NCBI RefSeq assembly: GCF_000238355.1
Contig: NZ_AHCA01000011.1
Span: forward strand, 62,001-126,000
Length of the DNA: 64,000 nt
Direction: 5' to 3'
From: Pseudoalteromonas haloplanktis ATCC 14393
Lineage (GTDB): Bacteria; Pseudomonadota; Gammaproteobacteria; Enterobacterales; Alteromonadaceae
Shown piece by piece: positions 27,387-36,688 of this stretch. The stretch's first letter is position 1, and each line of letters begins with the position of its first letter. The position numbers and the translations under genes were made by a program. The notes beneath the pieces are model-generated. The model ran no database searches. It saw only the letters and a program-made list of their open reading frames with translations, and had not been told where the DNA came from.

Positions 27387-29711
27387 TTAACGTTCTAATT
27401 GCTGTAAGAATAAATGAAGGGCCTGCTGCCCTTCATTTATTTTATCTGCCAATATAGTTAGCCAATCTTTTAATTCTTCATCACTTTCCTCAATCGCACC
27501 GTGTTCCATTTTCTTAGCATGCAATTGCACATCATTTAGACCAACAGAGCCAGCTGCGCCTTTGAGTTTATGTGCTACGGATTTATATTCTTCACGATCT
27601 CCATCAGCTAATGATGCAGCTAATTCTTGCTGGTATTGCGGATTCAATTTTTCAAATAAACTACTGCTACGTTTAAAGATCACAATACCCATTGAGTTAA
27701 CAAAGTCTTCAATGGTCTCAACATCCAATAACTCAACATTGATATTTACACTGGCTTCTTTACTCACTGTCAAACGCGTCTCAGCGCATTGGTGTTGCTG
27801 TTTTATATCAAATAGTTCCGCCAACATTTTATCAAGCTTAGTGGTATTGATCGGCTTAGCTAAAGCACCTTGAATTGAGATCCCTTGCAGCTCTTCTTCA
27901 GCACTGCGAACATTGGCCGTCAGCGCAACAATAGGTAACTTATCAAAATGACTATCGGCACGGATCTGGCGTGCAACTTCATCACCGTTAATATCTGGAA
28001 GTTGCATATCAAGTAATACAAGATCGAGATCATCTTCTGTTTCAACGAACGACAGCGCATCTTCACCTGTTTCAGCCCAGATCACTTCGTGGCCACGCTG
28101 TTCAAGTAAGTTAGTGGCGATTTCAGCATTAAGTGGCACATCTTCAACCAAAAGAATATTTAAACTACGGCCAACATAACTATGCTCAGCTGGCGCAATA
28201 CATAGAGTCAACGGTATTTCTACTACAAAACAGCTACCCTCACCTTCTGTACTGCTAACATGTAACTGCCCTTTCATGGCAGTTACCAGCGCTTTAGTTA
28301 CGGCTAAACCAATACCCGATCCAATTGCATTTGTGCCATTTAAGTCGGGGGCTTTATAGTACATATCAAAAATACGATGTAATTGTTCTTGTGGAATGCC
28401 TTGGCCGGTGTCGGTGACTTTCATTACCAACCACGCACCATCTGCTCGGTTCTCTCGGTTACACGCTAATTCCACCTTACCTTGTTGGGTAAATTTGACG
28501 GCATTGTTAATTAAGTTCCAAACAACTTGTCGTAAGCGTGTTGGATCTAACTGTGCGTAAATATCCAACATACCCTTGCGTTTAATTTCAAACTCTAGGC
28601 CTTTTTGCTCTGCTATTAGCCCTGCAAAGTTAACAACATCATTTATAAAGTCAGATACATTGATAGAATCAGTCACGATATCAAGCTGTTCGCGGTCAAT
28701 TTTATCTAGATCAATAATATCGTTAAAAATATTGCCTAACGTTTCAGCGCTTGAAAAGACCGTATTACACCAGCTTCGTTGTTGCTTATCTAAGTCGGTA
28801 TCAAGCAGCATTCGGGTTAAACCTACAATTCCGTTAAGTGGTGTACGTAATTCATGGCTCAAAGTGGCAATAAATTTCCCTTTATCTTTATACGCAGTTT
28901 CAAGTGCCTGCGCAGCTTCTTTACGACTGGTGATATCACGGCCAAACGCAAGCAAACCAATGTACTCACCATCATCATTAATAAACGGTAGTTTTCGCAT
29001 TTCAAACCAACGCTTTTCATTGCCAACAGGGTATTCAACATCTAGGGTTAATGCTGCGTGGGTTTTTTCAACTTTATTATCTGTAATGAGTACTTCCGGT
29101 AAATATTGCGTTGGGTAAATTTCCTCTGCCGTTTTACCGATTAATTCCTCACTCGATTTCCCAATAACTTCCTCAAACATTTTATTACAGCCTGCAAACA
29201 CGCCATTGTTGTCCCGGTAATAAAATAAGTCAGGTGAGGAATCGACTATAGATCGCAATAACATGCCCTGTTGTGCAAGTTCTTGTTGCGTTTTTTTACG
29301 TTCAACAATTTCTCGTCTAAGCTCTTCAATTGCACGATGCTTGGCATGAAAAGCCATTTTACGCTCGTCTATCTCAACATTTAGCCGATTAATATTATCT
29401 TTTAATGTTTGGTTTAATAGCTTTTCTTGTTTAGTGGCACTATCTAAATAGGCATATGAGGCATCTAACTGACGAATAGAGTTGATCAGGACGCTGATAA
29501 TAATAGGAGACACAACCGCAGTAAAAAACATCACGGCAAGCACATCGACAAGCGTTACTGTGCCCACCGCAACATAATAAAACATACACGATAGTATTAA
29601 TGCGAGCACTAATAGTAATGCATAACAAATAGTTGCGGTTTTGAATTCACCAAATCGAGTAATTAAACTGGAAAGTATTCGAGCCCATGGGCTCAAAGAG
29701 GAATCGATCAT
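27387..29711 (-). CDS. arcB: Hybrid sensor kinase ArcB
   Basis: The 774-residue protein matches ArcB from end to end: two TM helices with a very short periplasmic turn (about 27-50 and 55-78), a leucine-zipper-like linker, PAS (about 150-265), HisKA with SHELRTPLNG (His286), HATPase_c (GSGIGLAV), REC with Asp568 in LLDMQLPD, and Hpt with His714 in AHKLKGAAGSVG. It phosphorylates ArcA. Of the two PAS cysteines that silence E. coli ArcB when oxidised, the first is kept (Cys175 in FAGCNKM) but the second is Trp235 (KRWFEMRKLP in place of KACFEIRKVP). Confidence 0.95.
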   Translation of the reverse strand: MIDSSLSPWARILSSLITRFGEFKTATICYALLLVLALILSCMFYYVAVGTVTLVDVLAVMFFTAVVSPIIISVLINSIRQLDASYAYLDSATKQEKLLNQTLKDNINRLNVEIDERKMAFHAKHRAIEELRREIVERKKTQQELAQQGMLLRSIVDSSPDLFYYRDNNGVFAGCNKMFEEVIGKSSEELIGKTAEEIYPTQYLPEVLITDNKVEKTHAALTLDVEYPVGNEKRWFEMRKLPFINDDGEYIGLLAFGRDITSRKEAAQALETAYKDKGKFIATLSHELRTPLNGIVGLTRMLLDTDLDKQQRSWCNTVFSSAETLGNIFNDIIDLDKIDREQLDIVTDSINVSDFINDVVNFAGLIAEQKGLEFEIKRKGMLDIYAQLDPTRLRQVVWNLINNAVKFTQQGKVELACNRENRADGAWLVMKVTDTGQGIPQEQLHRIFDMYYKAPDLNGTNAIGSGIGLAVTKALVTAMKGQLHVSSTEGEGSCFVVEIPLTLCIAPAEHSYVGRSLNILLVEDVPLNAEIATNLLEQRGHEVIWAETGEDALSFVETEDDLDLVLLDMQLPDINGDEVARQIRADSHFDKLPIVALTANVRSAEEELQGISIQGALAKPINTTKLDKMLAELFDIKQQHQCAETRLTVSKEASVNINVELLDVETIEDFVNSMGIVIFKRSSSLFEKLNPQYQQELAASLADGDREEYKSVAHKLKGAAGSVGLNDVQLHAKKMEHGAIEESDEELKDWLTILADKINEGQQALHLFLQQLER

Positions 29712-29924
29712 ATAAATCTGTCTCTTAACTATACGTTTGTGTATATAAAAGTCAGCTGATTACACAGCTACACATAAAAAATTACTATTGCTATGATTTT
29801 AGCATTTTTGTATTAACTATTTTCATCTTCCGCGACGAAAACAGAAAATTTTCATCTACCACGTATTTTTAGATTTTTTCGTGTAAAATACCGCGCTTTA
29901 CAATTGTCAATTACGAGATTTTTC

Positions 29925-30845
29925 ATGCAAAGCAACATGCCCGATATAGCAGATACGGCTCCCGCCTTACAATCAGGTAAATTAGACTGGGTTGGTATGG
30001 CTGATATTGAACTGCCTTTTATATTCGAGTCTCGTGATCTTGCAGCAATTCATGTCAATGCTAAAGCCCGCGCTTTTGTTAACTTACATAAAGAAGACGC
30101 CAAAGGCATCCATATGTCACGGTTATTTTTAGCACTCGATACTTTATCCACTGAGCAACAGGTTAACCCGCTGACGATTGCCCAAGCGCTAGATACCTTT
30201 ATCTCCAGTCATGAAGGGCTATCCGATCAAGCTAAAATTGAATTCAAATTTGAATTACCACTGCGCAGAAAATCACTGTTAAGCGGCAAAGCTGGCTGGA
30301 AAAGCTACCCGCTAACAATAGAGGCAAAAATTGACCGCGGTGTGCTAAGTTTTGAACTGAGCCTTGATGTAACTTATTCATCAACATGTCCTTGCTCTGC
30401 AGCATTAGCACGTCAGCTTATTCAACAAGCGTTTGCTGAAAAATTTAGTAGGCAAACATTAAATCATGAACATGTACTCAACTGGCTTGGTAGTACTGAC
30501 GGCATTGTGGCAACCCCTCATTCACAGCGCTCTATCGCCAATGTAAAAGTTAAACTTGCGAGCAATATCACTGAGTTTGATATTTTAAGCCTGATAGATA
30601 CCCTAGAAGGTGAGCTTAAAACGCCAGTTCAAGCAGCTGTTAAACGCGAAGATGAGCAAGAGTTTGCTCGTTTAAATGGTCAGAATTTAATGTTCTGTGA
30701 AGATGCTGCTCGTAAAATAAAAGCAGTATTAGAAGATGCACAATACGCTGATTACTGGTTACAAATAAACCATTATGAATCACTTCACGCCCATGATGCC
30801 GTAGCGATTGCTGTAAAAGGAATTGATGGCGGATACCAGCCATAA
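29925..30845 (+). CDS. folE2: GTP cyclohydrolase FolE2 (type IB)
   Basis: FolE2 makes 7,8-dihydroneopterin triphosphate from GTP, the first step of folate (and queuosine) synthesis, with a non-zinc metal. The identity rests on MPDIA near the start, LDWVGM, the STCPCSAAL cysteine pair (Cys155, Cys157) and GIVATPHSQRS. A TTG start at 29904 is possible, but the ATG at 29925 is preferred: it gives 306 residues and starts close to the conserved MPDIA. In many bacteria folE2 is used under zinc limitation and controlled by Zur; I do not see a clear Zur box upstream. It is divergent from arcB. Confidence 0.93.
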   Translation: MQSNMPDIADTAPALQSGKLDWVGMADIELPFIFESRDLAAIHVNAKARAFVNLHKEDAKGIHMSRLFLALDTLSTEQQVNPLTIAQALDTFISSHEGLSDQAKIEFKFELPLRRKSLLSGKAGWKSYPLTIEAKIDRGVLSFELSLDVTYSSTCPCSAALARQLIQQAFAEKFSRQTLNHEHVLNWLGSTDGIVATPHSQRSIANVKVKLASNITEFDILSLIDTLEGELKTPVQAAVKREDEQEFARLNGQNLMFCEDAARKIKAVLEDAQYADYWLQINHYESLHAHDAVAIAVKGIDGGYQP

Positions 30846-30937
30846 CTTAATGGTTATTAAAGTGTAACTTTGCACCAACTGGGCACGTAAATTGCTATTA
30901 GAATTACAGTGTCAATTTGTTGTTGTGGAGTTACCGT

Positions 30938-31531
30938 ATGGAATTCGCTTTATTATCAATTTTAGTATTAGTGGTTGGGGCATCTGTTGTTGCGTCAAAG
31001 TTTACCGACGATGGCGGAAATCCTTACCCATTCACGCGTAAAACCAGTGTTTTTACGCAAGTTGAAAGTTCTTTCCTTAATCTTTTAGAGCGCGCTGTAG
31101 GCGACCAATTCAAAATTGTTAGCCGCGTGAAATTAATCGATATCATTGATTGTAAGAAAGGTTTGTCACCTAAAGCTAAACGTGCAGCAATCGCTAAAGC
31201 AAAAAACAAACAGCTTGACTATGTATTAATCGACAAAGAAAAAATGACCATTGTTGCGGCCGTTGATTTAGTTAATAACGCCAACAAAGATGGCCATAAA
31301 GCACAACGCGATTGGTTTGTTAACGGCGCACTAGAAGCCGCTGGGATCCCACACATTCGCATGAAAGTAAAATCTGGCTATCGCCCGAGTGAAGTACGCG
31401 AAGCAATTATGTTTAAGCTTGGTAAACCAGCGACGGCAAGTTTACGCCCTACTCGTAATCGAGTTACTAAGCCTGCGGTACTCTCTCCTTCTCAAGCCAA
31501 AGCACATTCCACTGCTTTAGCTGAAATATAA
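30938..31531 (+). CDS. DUF2726 domain membrane-anchored protein
   Basis: The 197-residue protein starts at the ATG with GGAG seven bases before it (an upstream TTG at 30917 is less likely). An N-terminal TM helix (EFALLSILVLVVGASVVAS) anchors a soluble DUF2726 domain (about 30-155: FTQVESSFLNLLERAV, LDYVLIDKEKMTIVAAVDL, GIPHIRMKVKSGY). DUF2726 resembles the nuclease-like fold seen in some topoisomerase-linked proteins, but catalysis is not shown. A basic tail follows. It is monocistronic with a strong terminator. Confidence 0.82.
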   Translation: MEFALLSILVLVVGASVVASKFTDDGGNPYPFTRKTSVFTQVESSFLNLLERAVGDQFKIVSRVKLIDIIDCKKGLSPKAKRAAIAKAKNKQLDYVLIDKEKMTIVAAVDLVNNANKDGHKAQRDWFVNGALEAAGIPHIRMKVKSGYRPSEVREAIMFKLGKPATASLRPTRNRVTKPAVLSPSQAKAHSTALAEI

Positions 31532-31546
31532 GCTGCCTTAAACGAT

Positions 31547-31577
31547 AAAATGCGAGCTTTATACGCTCGCATTTTTT
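31547..31577 (+). terminator. Terminator after the DUF2726 gene
   Basis: AATGCGAGC (31549-31557) and GCTCGCATT (31565-31573) make a 9-bp stem followed by a T run. Confidence 0.88.
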
Positions 31578-31643
31578 GTTTGTTTTACCCTACTCTTATT
31601 TTTACAGTATAATCATGGCATTCAATTCGAGGAATTTAAAATT

Positions 31644-32351
31644 ATGAATGTTGGTATTATTGGCGCAATGGAGCCAGAAGTTAAAATTTTGCGTGCAGCA
31701 ATGCAAAATCCACAAGTGCTAACTAAAGCTGGTTTCACTTTCTACACTGGTGAGTTAGCTGGTAATACAGTAACTTTAGTGCAATCAGGTATTGGCAAAG
31801 TAGCCTCAAGTATCGCCACCACCTTATTGATCGATAACTTTCAACCTGATTGCGTGATCAACACAGGCTCTGCAGGTGGTTTTGAGCCATCACTAAATGT
31901 TGGTGATGTGGTTATTTCATCAGAAGTACGTCATCACGATGTTGATGTAACCGCATTCGGTTATGAAATTGGCCAAGTACCGCAAATGCCAGCTGGGTTT
32001 GCCGCACACCCTAAATTAATTGACGCAGCTGAGCAAAGCATTGCCCAAATCGGCGATGTTAAAACTATGGTTGGCTTAATTTGTACGGGAGACTCATTTA
32101 TGTGTGATCCAGTACGCATTGATAAAGCGCGTGCAGACTTTCCAACAATGCTTGCCGTTGAAATGGAAGGTGCTGCAATTGCACAAGTATGTTTTAGCTT
32201 AGAAACTCCTTTTGTTGTGATCCGTTCAATGTCTGACATTGCCGGCAAAGAATCACCACAGTCGTTTGAAGAATACCTAGAAACTGCTTCTATTAATTCA
32301 TCTAAAATGGTTGTGGCATTACTAGAAAAACTAACATCGGTAACGCTATAA
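31644..32351 (+). CDS. mtnN: 5'-methylthioadenosine/S-adenosylhomocysteine nucleosidase MtnN (Pfs)
   Basis: The 235-residue enzyme cleaves adenine from methylthioadenosine, S-adenosylhomocysteine and 5'-deoxyadenosine. Motifs: MNVGIIGAMEPEV at the start, VINTGSAGGF, the VEMEGAAIAQV substrate loop and RSMSDIAG with the catalytic Asp. Length is standard. The S-ribosylhomocysteine product feeds LuxS where present; luxS is not in the window. The CbiB-like gene begins two bases after the stop, so they form an operon. Confidence 0.97.
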   Translation: MNVGIIGAMEPEVKILRAAMQNPQVLTKAGFTFYTGELAGNTVTLVQSGIGKVASSIATTLLIDNFQPDCVINTGSAGGFEPSLNVGDVVISSEVRHHDVDVTAFGYEIGQVPQMPAGFAAHPKLIDAAEQSIAQIGDVKTMVGLICTGDSFMCDPVRIDKARADFPTMLAVEMEGAAIAQVCFSLETPFVVIRSMSDIAGKESPQSFEEYLETASINSSKMVVALLEKLTSVTL

Positions 32352-32352
32352 G

Positions 32353-33300
32353 GTGTTATCCAATTTAGTTCAACAACATGTGGACTTTATTGTATTTATA
32401 TTAGCGCTCCTTGCTGAGCGCTTTTTGCCTTTAGTAAGCTGGTATCACCCAAACACATTTTTAGGCGCAGTATTTAACGCACTAGCCAAACGTGTTTATC
32501 GTAGTACAGAATCCACAAGTTACCAGTATTTATCCTCTTCGCTATGTTTCACTTTAGTCCTTCTAGTGATCATGACCTTAGTGATCCTGCTGCTTGAATT
32601 TGCCTACTACCCCGAACTTTTAGCAGGATTAATCCTTTATCTAAGCCTAGAGTGGTGCACAGTAGAAAGCAAAACGCTACGAATTGCACGACTGCTCAAA
32701 CAAAACCAAAAAGCCACTGCTCGCGAGTTATTAAAGCCCCTACTTGCCCGTCAAGTTAATACACTATCTAGCCCAGGGATTTGTAAAGCCGCTATGGAGG
32801 CGTTGATCCTCAGAGTTGCTCGGCACTATTTTAGCGTAATATTTATTTACTTACTGTTTGGGCCAATGGCTGCCCTTGCTTATCGCTTACTTACTTTGAT
32901 CCATCAAGCTTGGCGCAGAGATTTATTGCCTAATAGCCCTTTTCTAAAGTCACTTAGTGGCTTGTTGTTTATTATTGAGTGGCTACCCACTCGGCTACTC
33001 GCATTAACTATTGCAGCTAGTAAAGCGAGTAAATTGAGCATTCATTATATCAAACATTATGGCCGACACTTTTATCAAACCAACAGTGGCTGGTTGCTCA
33101 GTTGTTGCTCAGCCTCTATTGGCGTGCAACTAGGTGGCCCTGCTATATACCAAGGAGTTCGTTTTGATAAAATGCGCATTGGCACCGAACGCTTACCAAA
33201 AGCAGATGATATTCCGGTGTTGATCAATCGACTCAATCAAGCCCGTGGTTTTTGGCTACTGATAATACTTGGGGCAGAGATAGTTAAAACAATTGTATAG
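32353..33300 (+). CDS. CobD/CbiB-family membrane protein
   Basis: The 315-residue multi-pass membrane protein starts with GTG two bases after mtnN. It has FILALLAERFLPLVSWYHP near the N-terminus and GVQLGGPAIYQG near residue 260, both diagnostic of CbiB/CobD, which attaches aminopropanol phosphate to cobyric acid. The rest is divergent, with several usual charged motifs weak. In Vibrio-type genomes mtnN-cbiB-like-btuF occur together, which suggests corrinoid salvage; btuF is absent here. It may be a degenerate or repurposed CbiB. Confidence 0.78.
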   Translation: MLSNLVQQHVDFIVFILALLAERFLPLVSWYHPNTFLGAVFNALAKRVYRSTESTSYQYLSSSLCFTLVLLVIMTLVILLLEFAYYPELLAGLILYLSLEWCTVESKTLRIARLLKQNQKATARELLKPLLARQVNTLSSPGICKAAMEALILRVARHYFSVIFIYLLFGPMAALAYRLLTLIHQAWRRDLLPNSPFLKSLSGLLFIIEWLPTRLLALTIAASKASKLSIHYIKHYGRHFYQTNSGWLLSCCSASIGVQLGGPAIYQGVRFDKMRIGTERLPKADDIPVLINRLNQARGFWLLIILGAEIVKTIV

Positions 33301-33313
33301 AATACAGAGAGAA

Positions 33314-33337
33314 AAAAACCAGCCGAAGCTGGTTTTT
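33314..33337. terminator. Bidirectional terminator, CbiB-like/tyrS
   Basis: AAAAACCAGC and GCTGGTTTTT form a 10-bp stem with a CGAA tetraloop between two converging genes. Confidence 0.9.
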
Positions 33338-33376
33338 ATTACTTAAATATCTAACTGAATTTTCATTCTTTATTCA

Positions 33377-34576
33377 TTAAGCACAGGTAATGTTTGCGAA
33401 TTTACGTTTACCAACTTGATAAATTGCCGTCGTGCCTTTTGCAATTTCTAGCTTAGTATCAGTGACTTTTTCTTCGCCATTGATTTTCACCGCACCTTGT
33501 TTGATCATTCGCATCGCTTCTGAAGTACTTGCCACTAAACCAGCTTCTTTAAGTAAGTTCGTGATAAATACCGTATCTTCATCTATGGTTACAGTCATAT
33601 CAGGGATATCATCTGGTAACGCATTTTTTTGGAAACGTTTAATAAAGTCTTCATGCGCTTCTGTTGCCGCTTCATTACTATGAAAACGAGCAATCATTTC
33701 TTTTGCTAAATCAATTTTAATATCGCGCGGGTTGGTGCCTTGCGCAACGTTCTCTTTTAGTGCGGCAATTTCCTCAATTGATAAGCTGCTTAACAAATCA
33801 TAATAACGCCACATCAATTCATCACTGATAGACATAATTTTACCAAACATATCGTTCGGCGCATCTGTAATACCAATGTAGTTACCTAATGACTTAGACA
33901 TTTTTTGCACACCGTCGGTGCCTTCTAATAGAGGCATCATTAATACAGTTTGCGGTTTTTGTCCTTCGTCTTTTTGCAGCTCACGACCCATTAGCAAGTT
34001 AAAGCGTTGATCCGTACCACCAAGCTCAACATCCGCTTCAAGTGCCACTGAATCCCAACCTTGTACTAAAGGATACAGAAACTCGTGAATGGCAATAGAT
34101 TGTCCGCCTGCATAACGCTTTTTAAAATCATCGCGTTCCAGCATACGAGCAACCGTTTGCCGTGCTGCTAATTTGATCATACCTGCCGCGCCTAGGTTTT
34201 CCATCCAAGTAGAGTTAAACGCAACAGTTGTTTTAGCAGGGTCTAAAATCTTAAATACTTGTTCTTTATATGTTTCAGCATTCGCTAGTACATCATCACG
34301 GGTAAGCGGTTTACGAGTTACATTTTTTCCCGTAGGGTCACCTATCATGCCAGTGAAATCACCAATTAAGAAAATGACTTCATGACCTAAGTCTTGGAAG
34401 GTTTTCATTTTATTAATTAACACTGTGTGGCCTAAGTGTAAGTCAGGTGCGGTTGGATCAAAACCCGCTTTGATCTTTAGCTTTTTACCAGACTTCAGCT
34501 TTTCAACTAATTCGTCTTCAATTAATATTTCTTCTGCACCGCGTTTAATCTCTGCTAGAGCGGTTTGTAAATCCAC
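33377..34576 (-). CDS. tyrS: Tyrosyl-tRNA synthetase (TyrRS)
   Basis: This 399-residue class I synthetase charges tRNA-Tyr. The HIGH-type motif is HLGH at 47-50 and the KMSKS loop is at 225-229. It has GGTDQRFN for tyrosine recognition and a C-terminal S4 RNA-binding domain (about 335-399: MRMIKQGAVKINGE). The sequence style and lack of the E. coli TyrS N-terminal pattern place it in the TyrZ-like branch. It is divergent from the M23 peptidase gene, with 150 bases between starts. Confidence 0.97.
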   Translation of the reverse strand: MDLQTALAEIKRGAEEILIEDELVEKLKSGKKLKIKAGFDPTAPDLHLGHTVLINKMKTFQDLGHEVIFLIGDFTGMIGDPTGKNVTRKPLTRDDVLANAETYKEQVFKILDPAKTTVAFNSTWMENLGAAGMIKLAARQTVARMLERDDFKKRYAGGQSIAIHEFLYPLVQGWDSVALEADVELGGTDQRFNLLMGRELQKDEGQKPQTVLMMPLLEGTDGVQKMSKSLGNYIGITDAPNDMFGKIMSISDELMWRYYDLLSSLSIEEIAALKENVAQGTNPRDIKIDLAKEMIARFHSNEAATEAHEDFIKRFQKNALPDDIPDMTVTIDEDTVFITNLLKEAGLVASTSEAMRMIKQGAVKINGEEKVTDTKLEIAKGTTAIYQVGKRKFANITCA

Positions 34577-34726
34577 TGTGTATTACTCCAAAAAATTCAG
34601 TCAACCTAGGGATTCTAGCGTAAATTAACGCCAGTTTAAATCTACAAAACACTGGTATTAACGCTTTATTAAGTATATCCTGCAATATTAGTGATTAATT
34701 ATCTTGACAGCAGGAAAAGGCACGTT

Positions 34727-36040
34727 ATGGTTCGCGTTGTGCACAAACTCCCAAAAAAACACAAATTGCTTATTCTAGGCTTAGTTTCTGCTATTGCTGC
34801 TTTAACACTCATACCTTCAGAAAAAGCAACTGCCTCTAAAGACAATAGCGCTGATGCACTAGAAATTGGTAAACGCTACGAATTACAAATTAAAGTTGAT
34901 GACGTTGAACAATTAACTGAATTAAATTCGCAAGAAGACGCAGCAAAATTACCAGAATATGACCTAGTCGATTTTGAAGTAAAAAACGGTGACAATTTAG
35001 CACTTATCTTCAAGCGCGCTGGTTTTAACGCGCAAACCGTTCATAAATTACTTAATACTAATGCGGAAACACGTAAACTAACTAAAATTCATCCTGGTGA
35101 AGTGCTTAGTTTTGCCACCGCAGAGGACGGCTCTTTAGCGCAACTACGCTATGTGATCTCAAAAACAGATACTTTATTTGTAACCTTGAACGAAGAAGGT
35201 AATTACGATACTTCTATCGACAGTAAAGAGATCGAAACCCTCACTAAATCTACTGGTGGCGAAATTACCAATAGCTTTTGGACCTCAGGTATTGCAGCTG
35301 GTTTGAGCGAACGTCAAATTATGAACTTTGCAGATATTTTTGGTTGGGATGTGGATTTTGCTAACGATATTCGTAAAGGCGATCAATTCGGCTTAATTTA
35401 CGAGTCGCACTATGTTGATGGCGAATTTATAGGAACAGGCAAAATTATTGCCGCAGAGTTTATTAACCAAGGCCAACGCTACGCGGCTATTCGCCATAGC
35501 GACGATACTTTTTATACCCCTGAAGGCCGTAGCATGAAAAAAGCCTTTTTACGTGCCCCGGTTAACTTTAAGTATATTAGCTCAAGCTTTAACCCACGCC
35601 GCTTGCACCCGGTTACTAAAACGGTAAAACCCCATAACGGTATTGATTACGCAGCACGCACAGGCACACCCGTTGTGTCATCAGGTAATGGTAAAGTAAT
35701 TAAATCAGGTTACAGCAAGTACAATGGTAATTATGTATTTATTAGCCATGGTACTCAGTACGTAACTAAGTACTTACACTTAAATAAACGTATGGTTAAA
35801 ACAGGTCAAAAGGTTAAGCAAGGCCAAAAAATTGGCACCGTCGGCGCAACAGGTCGAGTAACCGGAGCTCACTTACACTATGAGTTTTTAGTTAACGGCG
35901 TTCACCGAAACCCTAAAACTGTTAAGCTACCTAAATCTGAGCCGTTACCACGCGACGAGCTTGCTAAGTTCAAGCCAATCGCAGATAACTTCTTAGCCCA
36001 GTTAGAGCGCAACAGAGAGCTACAGTTAGCGCTTAAGTAA
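34727..36040 (+). CDS. M23 family murein endopeptidase (OapA/MepM-like)
   Basis: The start is the ATG with AGGAAAAGG just before it (a GTG at 34691 is also in frame). The 437-residue product has an N-terminal TM anchor (LLILGLVSAIAALTLI), an OapA/LysM-like domain (about 75-150: VKNGDNLALIFKRAGF), a linker, and a lysostaphin-type peptidase domain with the zinc ligands His303 and Asp307 (HNGID) and His384 (HLHYEF motif; His382 catalytic). It cuts cross-links in peptidoglycan during growth. It is followed at once by a heptamer repeat and a strong terminator. Confidence 0.93.
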   Translation: MVRVVHKLPKKHKLLILGLVSAIAALTLIPSEKATASKDNSADALEIGKRYELQIKVDDVEQLTELNSQEDAAKLPEYDLVDFEVKNGDNLALIFKRAGFNAQTVHKLLNTNAETRKLTKIHPGEVLSFATAEDGSLAQLRYVISKTDTLFVTLNEEGNYDTSIDSKEIETLTKSTGGEITNSFWTSGIAAGLSERQIMNFADIFGWDVDFANDIRKGDQFGLIYESHYVDGEFIGTGKIIAAEFINQGQRYAAIRHSDDTFYTPEGRSMKKAFLRAPVNFKYISSSFNPRRLHPVTKTVKPHNGIDYAARTGTPVVSSGNGKVIKSGYSKYNGNYVFISHGTQYVTKYLHLNKRMVKTGQKVKQGQKIGTVGATGRVTGAHLHYEFLVNGVHRNPKTVKLPKSEPLPRDELAKFKPIADNFLAQLERNRELQLALK

Positions 36041-36041
36041 G

Positions 36042-36106
<65 letters not shown>

Positions 36107-36113
36107 AAAATAT

Positions 36114-36147
36114 AAAACCGTTGCTATGCAAATAGCAACGGTTTTTT
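36114..36147 (+). terminator. Strong terminator after the M23 peptidase gene
   Basis: CCGTTGCTAT (36118-36127) and ATAGCAACGG (36132-36141) pair perfectly around GCAA, extended by A/T pairs and followed by six T residues. Confidence 0.93.
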
Positions 36148-36152
36148 GTTGA

Positions 36153-36482
36153 GCAGTCAGTATCACTGCGCTATCTTCTGCAAGTCAAGACTCATATAGA
36201 CATTTAGAGTTTTATTACCCCAAACACACTAACGAGCGACTTATTGCTCAAGATGCTTGTTTTACTATTTTTCCTTATCCTGAGGTTCTGGTTGAGCTTG
36301 ACGATTTACGTAATCCTAATTGTTTCAGTCATAATAGCCTAAGGTCAATCAAAACAATAACAATTGACGCTTCAAAGAAAGCGCTTTTAAGAGACCAATT
36401 AAATATTTTAGACGTCAACCATATGTCGATGTATCCTAGTACAGAAGGTGTAACTAAGCACATAATGAGCCCATACAAATAA
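36153..36482 (+). pseudogene. FRG-domain gene remnant (C-terminal part only)
   Basis: An open frame from 36153 to the TAA at 36480-36482 has no start codon near its beginning. From about 36204 it reads as the C-terminal half of an FRG domain: LEFYYPKHTNERLIAQDACF, then TIFPYPEVLVELDD, SIKTITIDASKKALLRDQL, NHMSMYPSTEGVTKHI. The RLIAQDACFTI segment corresponds to the RIxAQQGxFTI core of FRG proteins, and the end to the ...LFPDLDGLAxxI tail. The N-terminal half is missing, presumably lost when the terminator/repeat boundary formed. FRG proteins are often toxins or phage-defence effectors; this copy is dead. Confidence 0.68.
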
Positions 36483-36688
36483 GCAAGCAGTAAGCTATTC
36501 TACACATTATAACCCACTATTTTTATCCGCTTAATTCGGTATTTAAGCTGTACGATTATATTTTAAGAAAATAGCTGTTTTATTGGTTCCAAATATATTA
36601 ATTAATAGCTTAGAATTAATTTTAGGATTTCGTTTTTTAATTGAATTTGGCTGCTGGATTAATTCTACAGCTTCGTTATTTCCTAATG

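Noticed and set aside
29712..29924. Zur box before folE2
   Set aside because: No AATGTTATA/TATAACATT-type dyad is present. Only a direct repeat of ATTTTCATCT (29819 and 29848) is seen.
29925..30845. QueF (nitrile reductase) as identity of the STCPCS protein
   Set aside because: MPDIA, LDWVGM and GIVATPHSQRS are FolE2 features. QueF-specific motifs are not seen.
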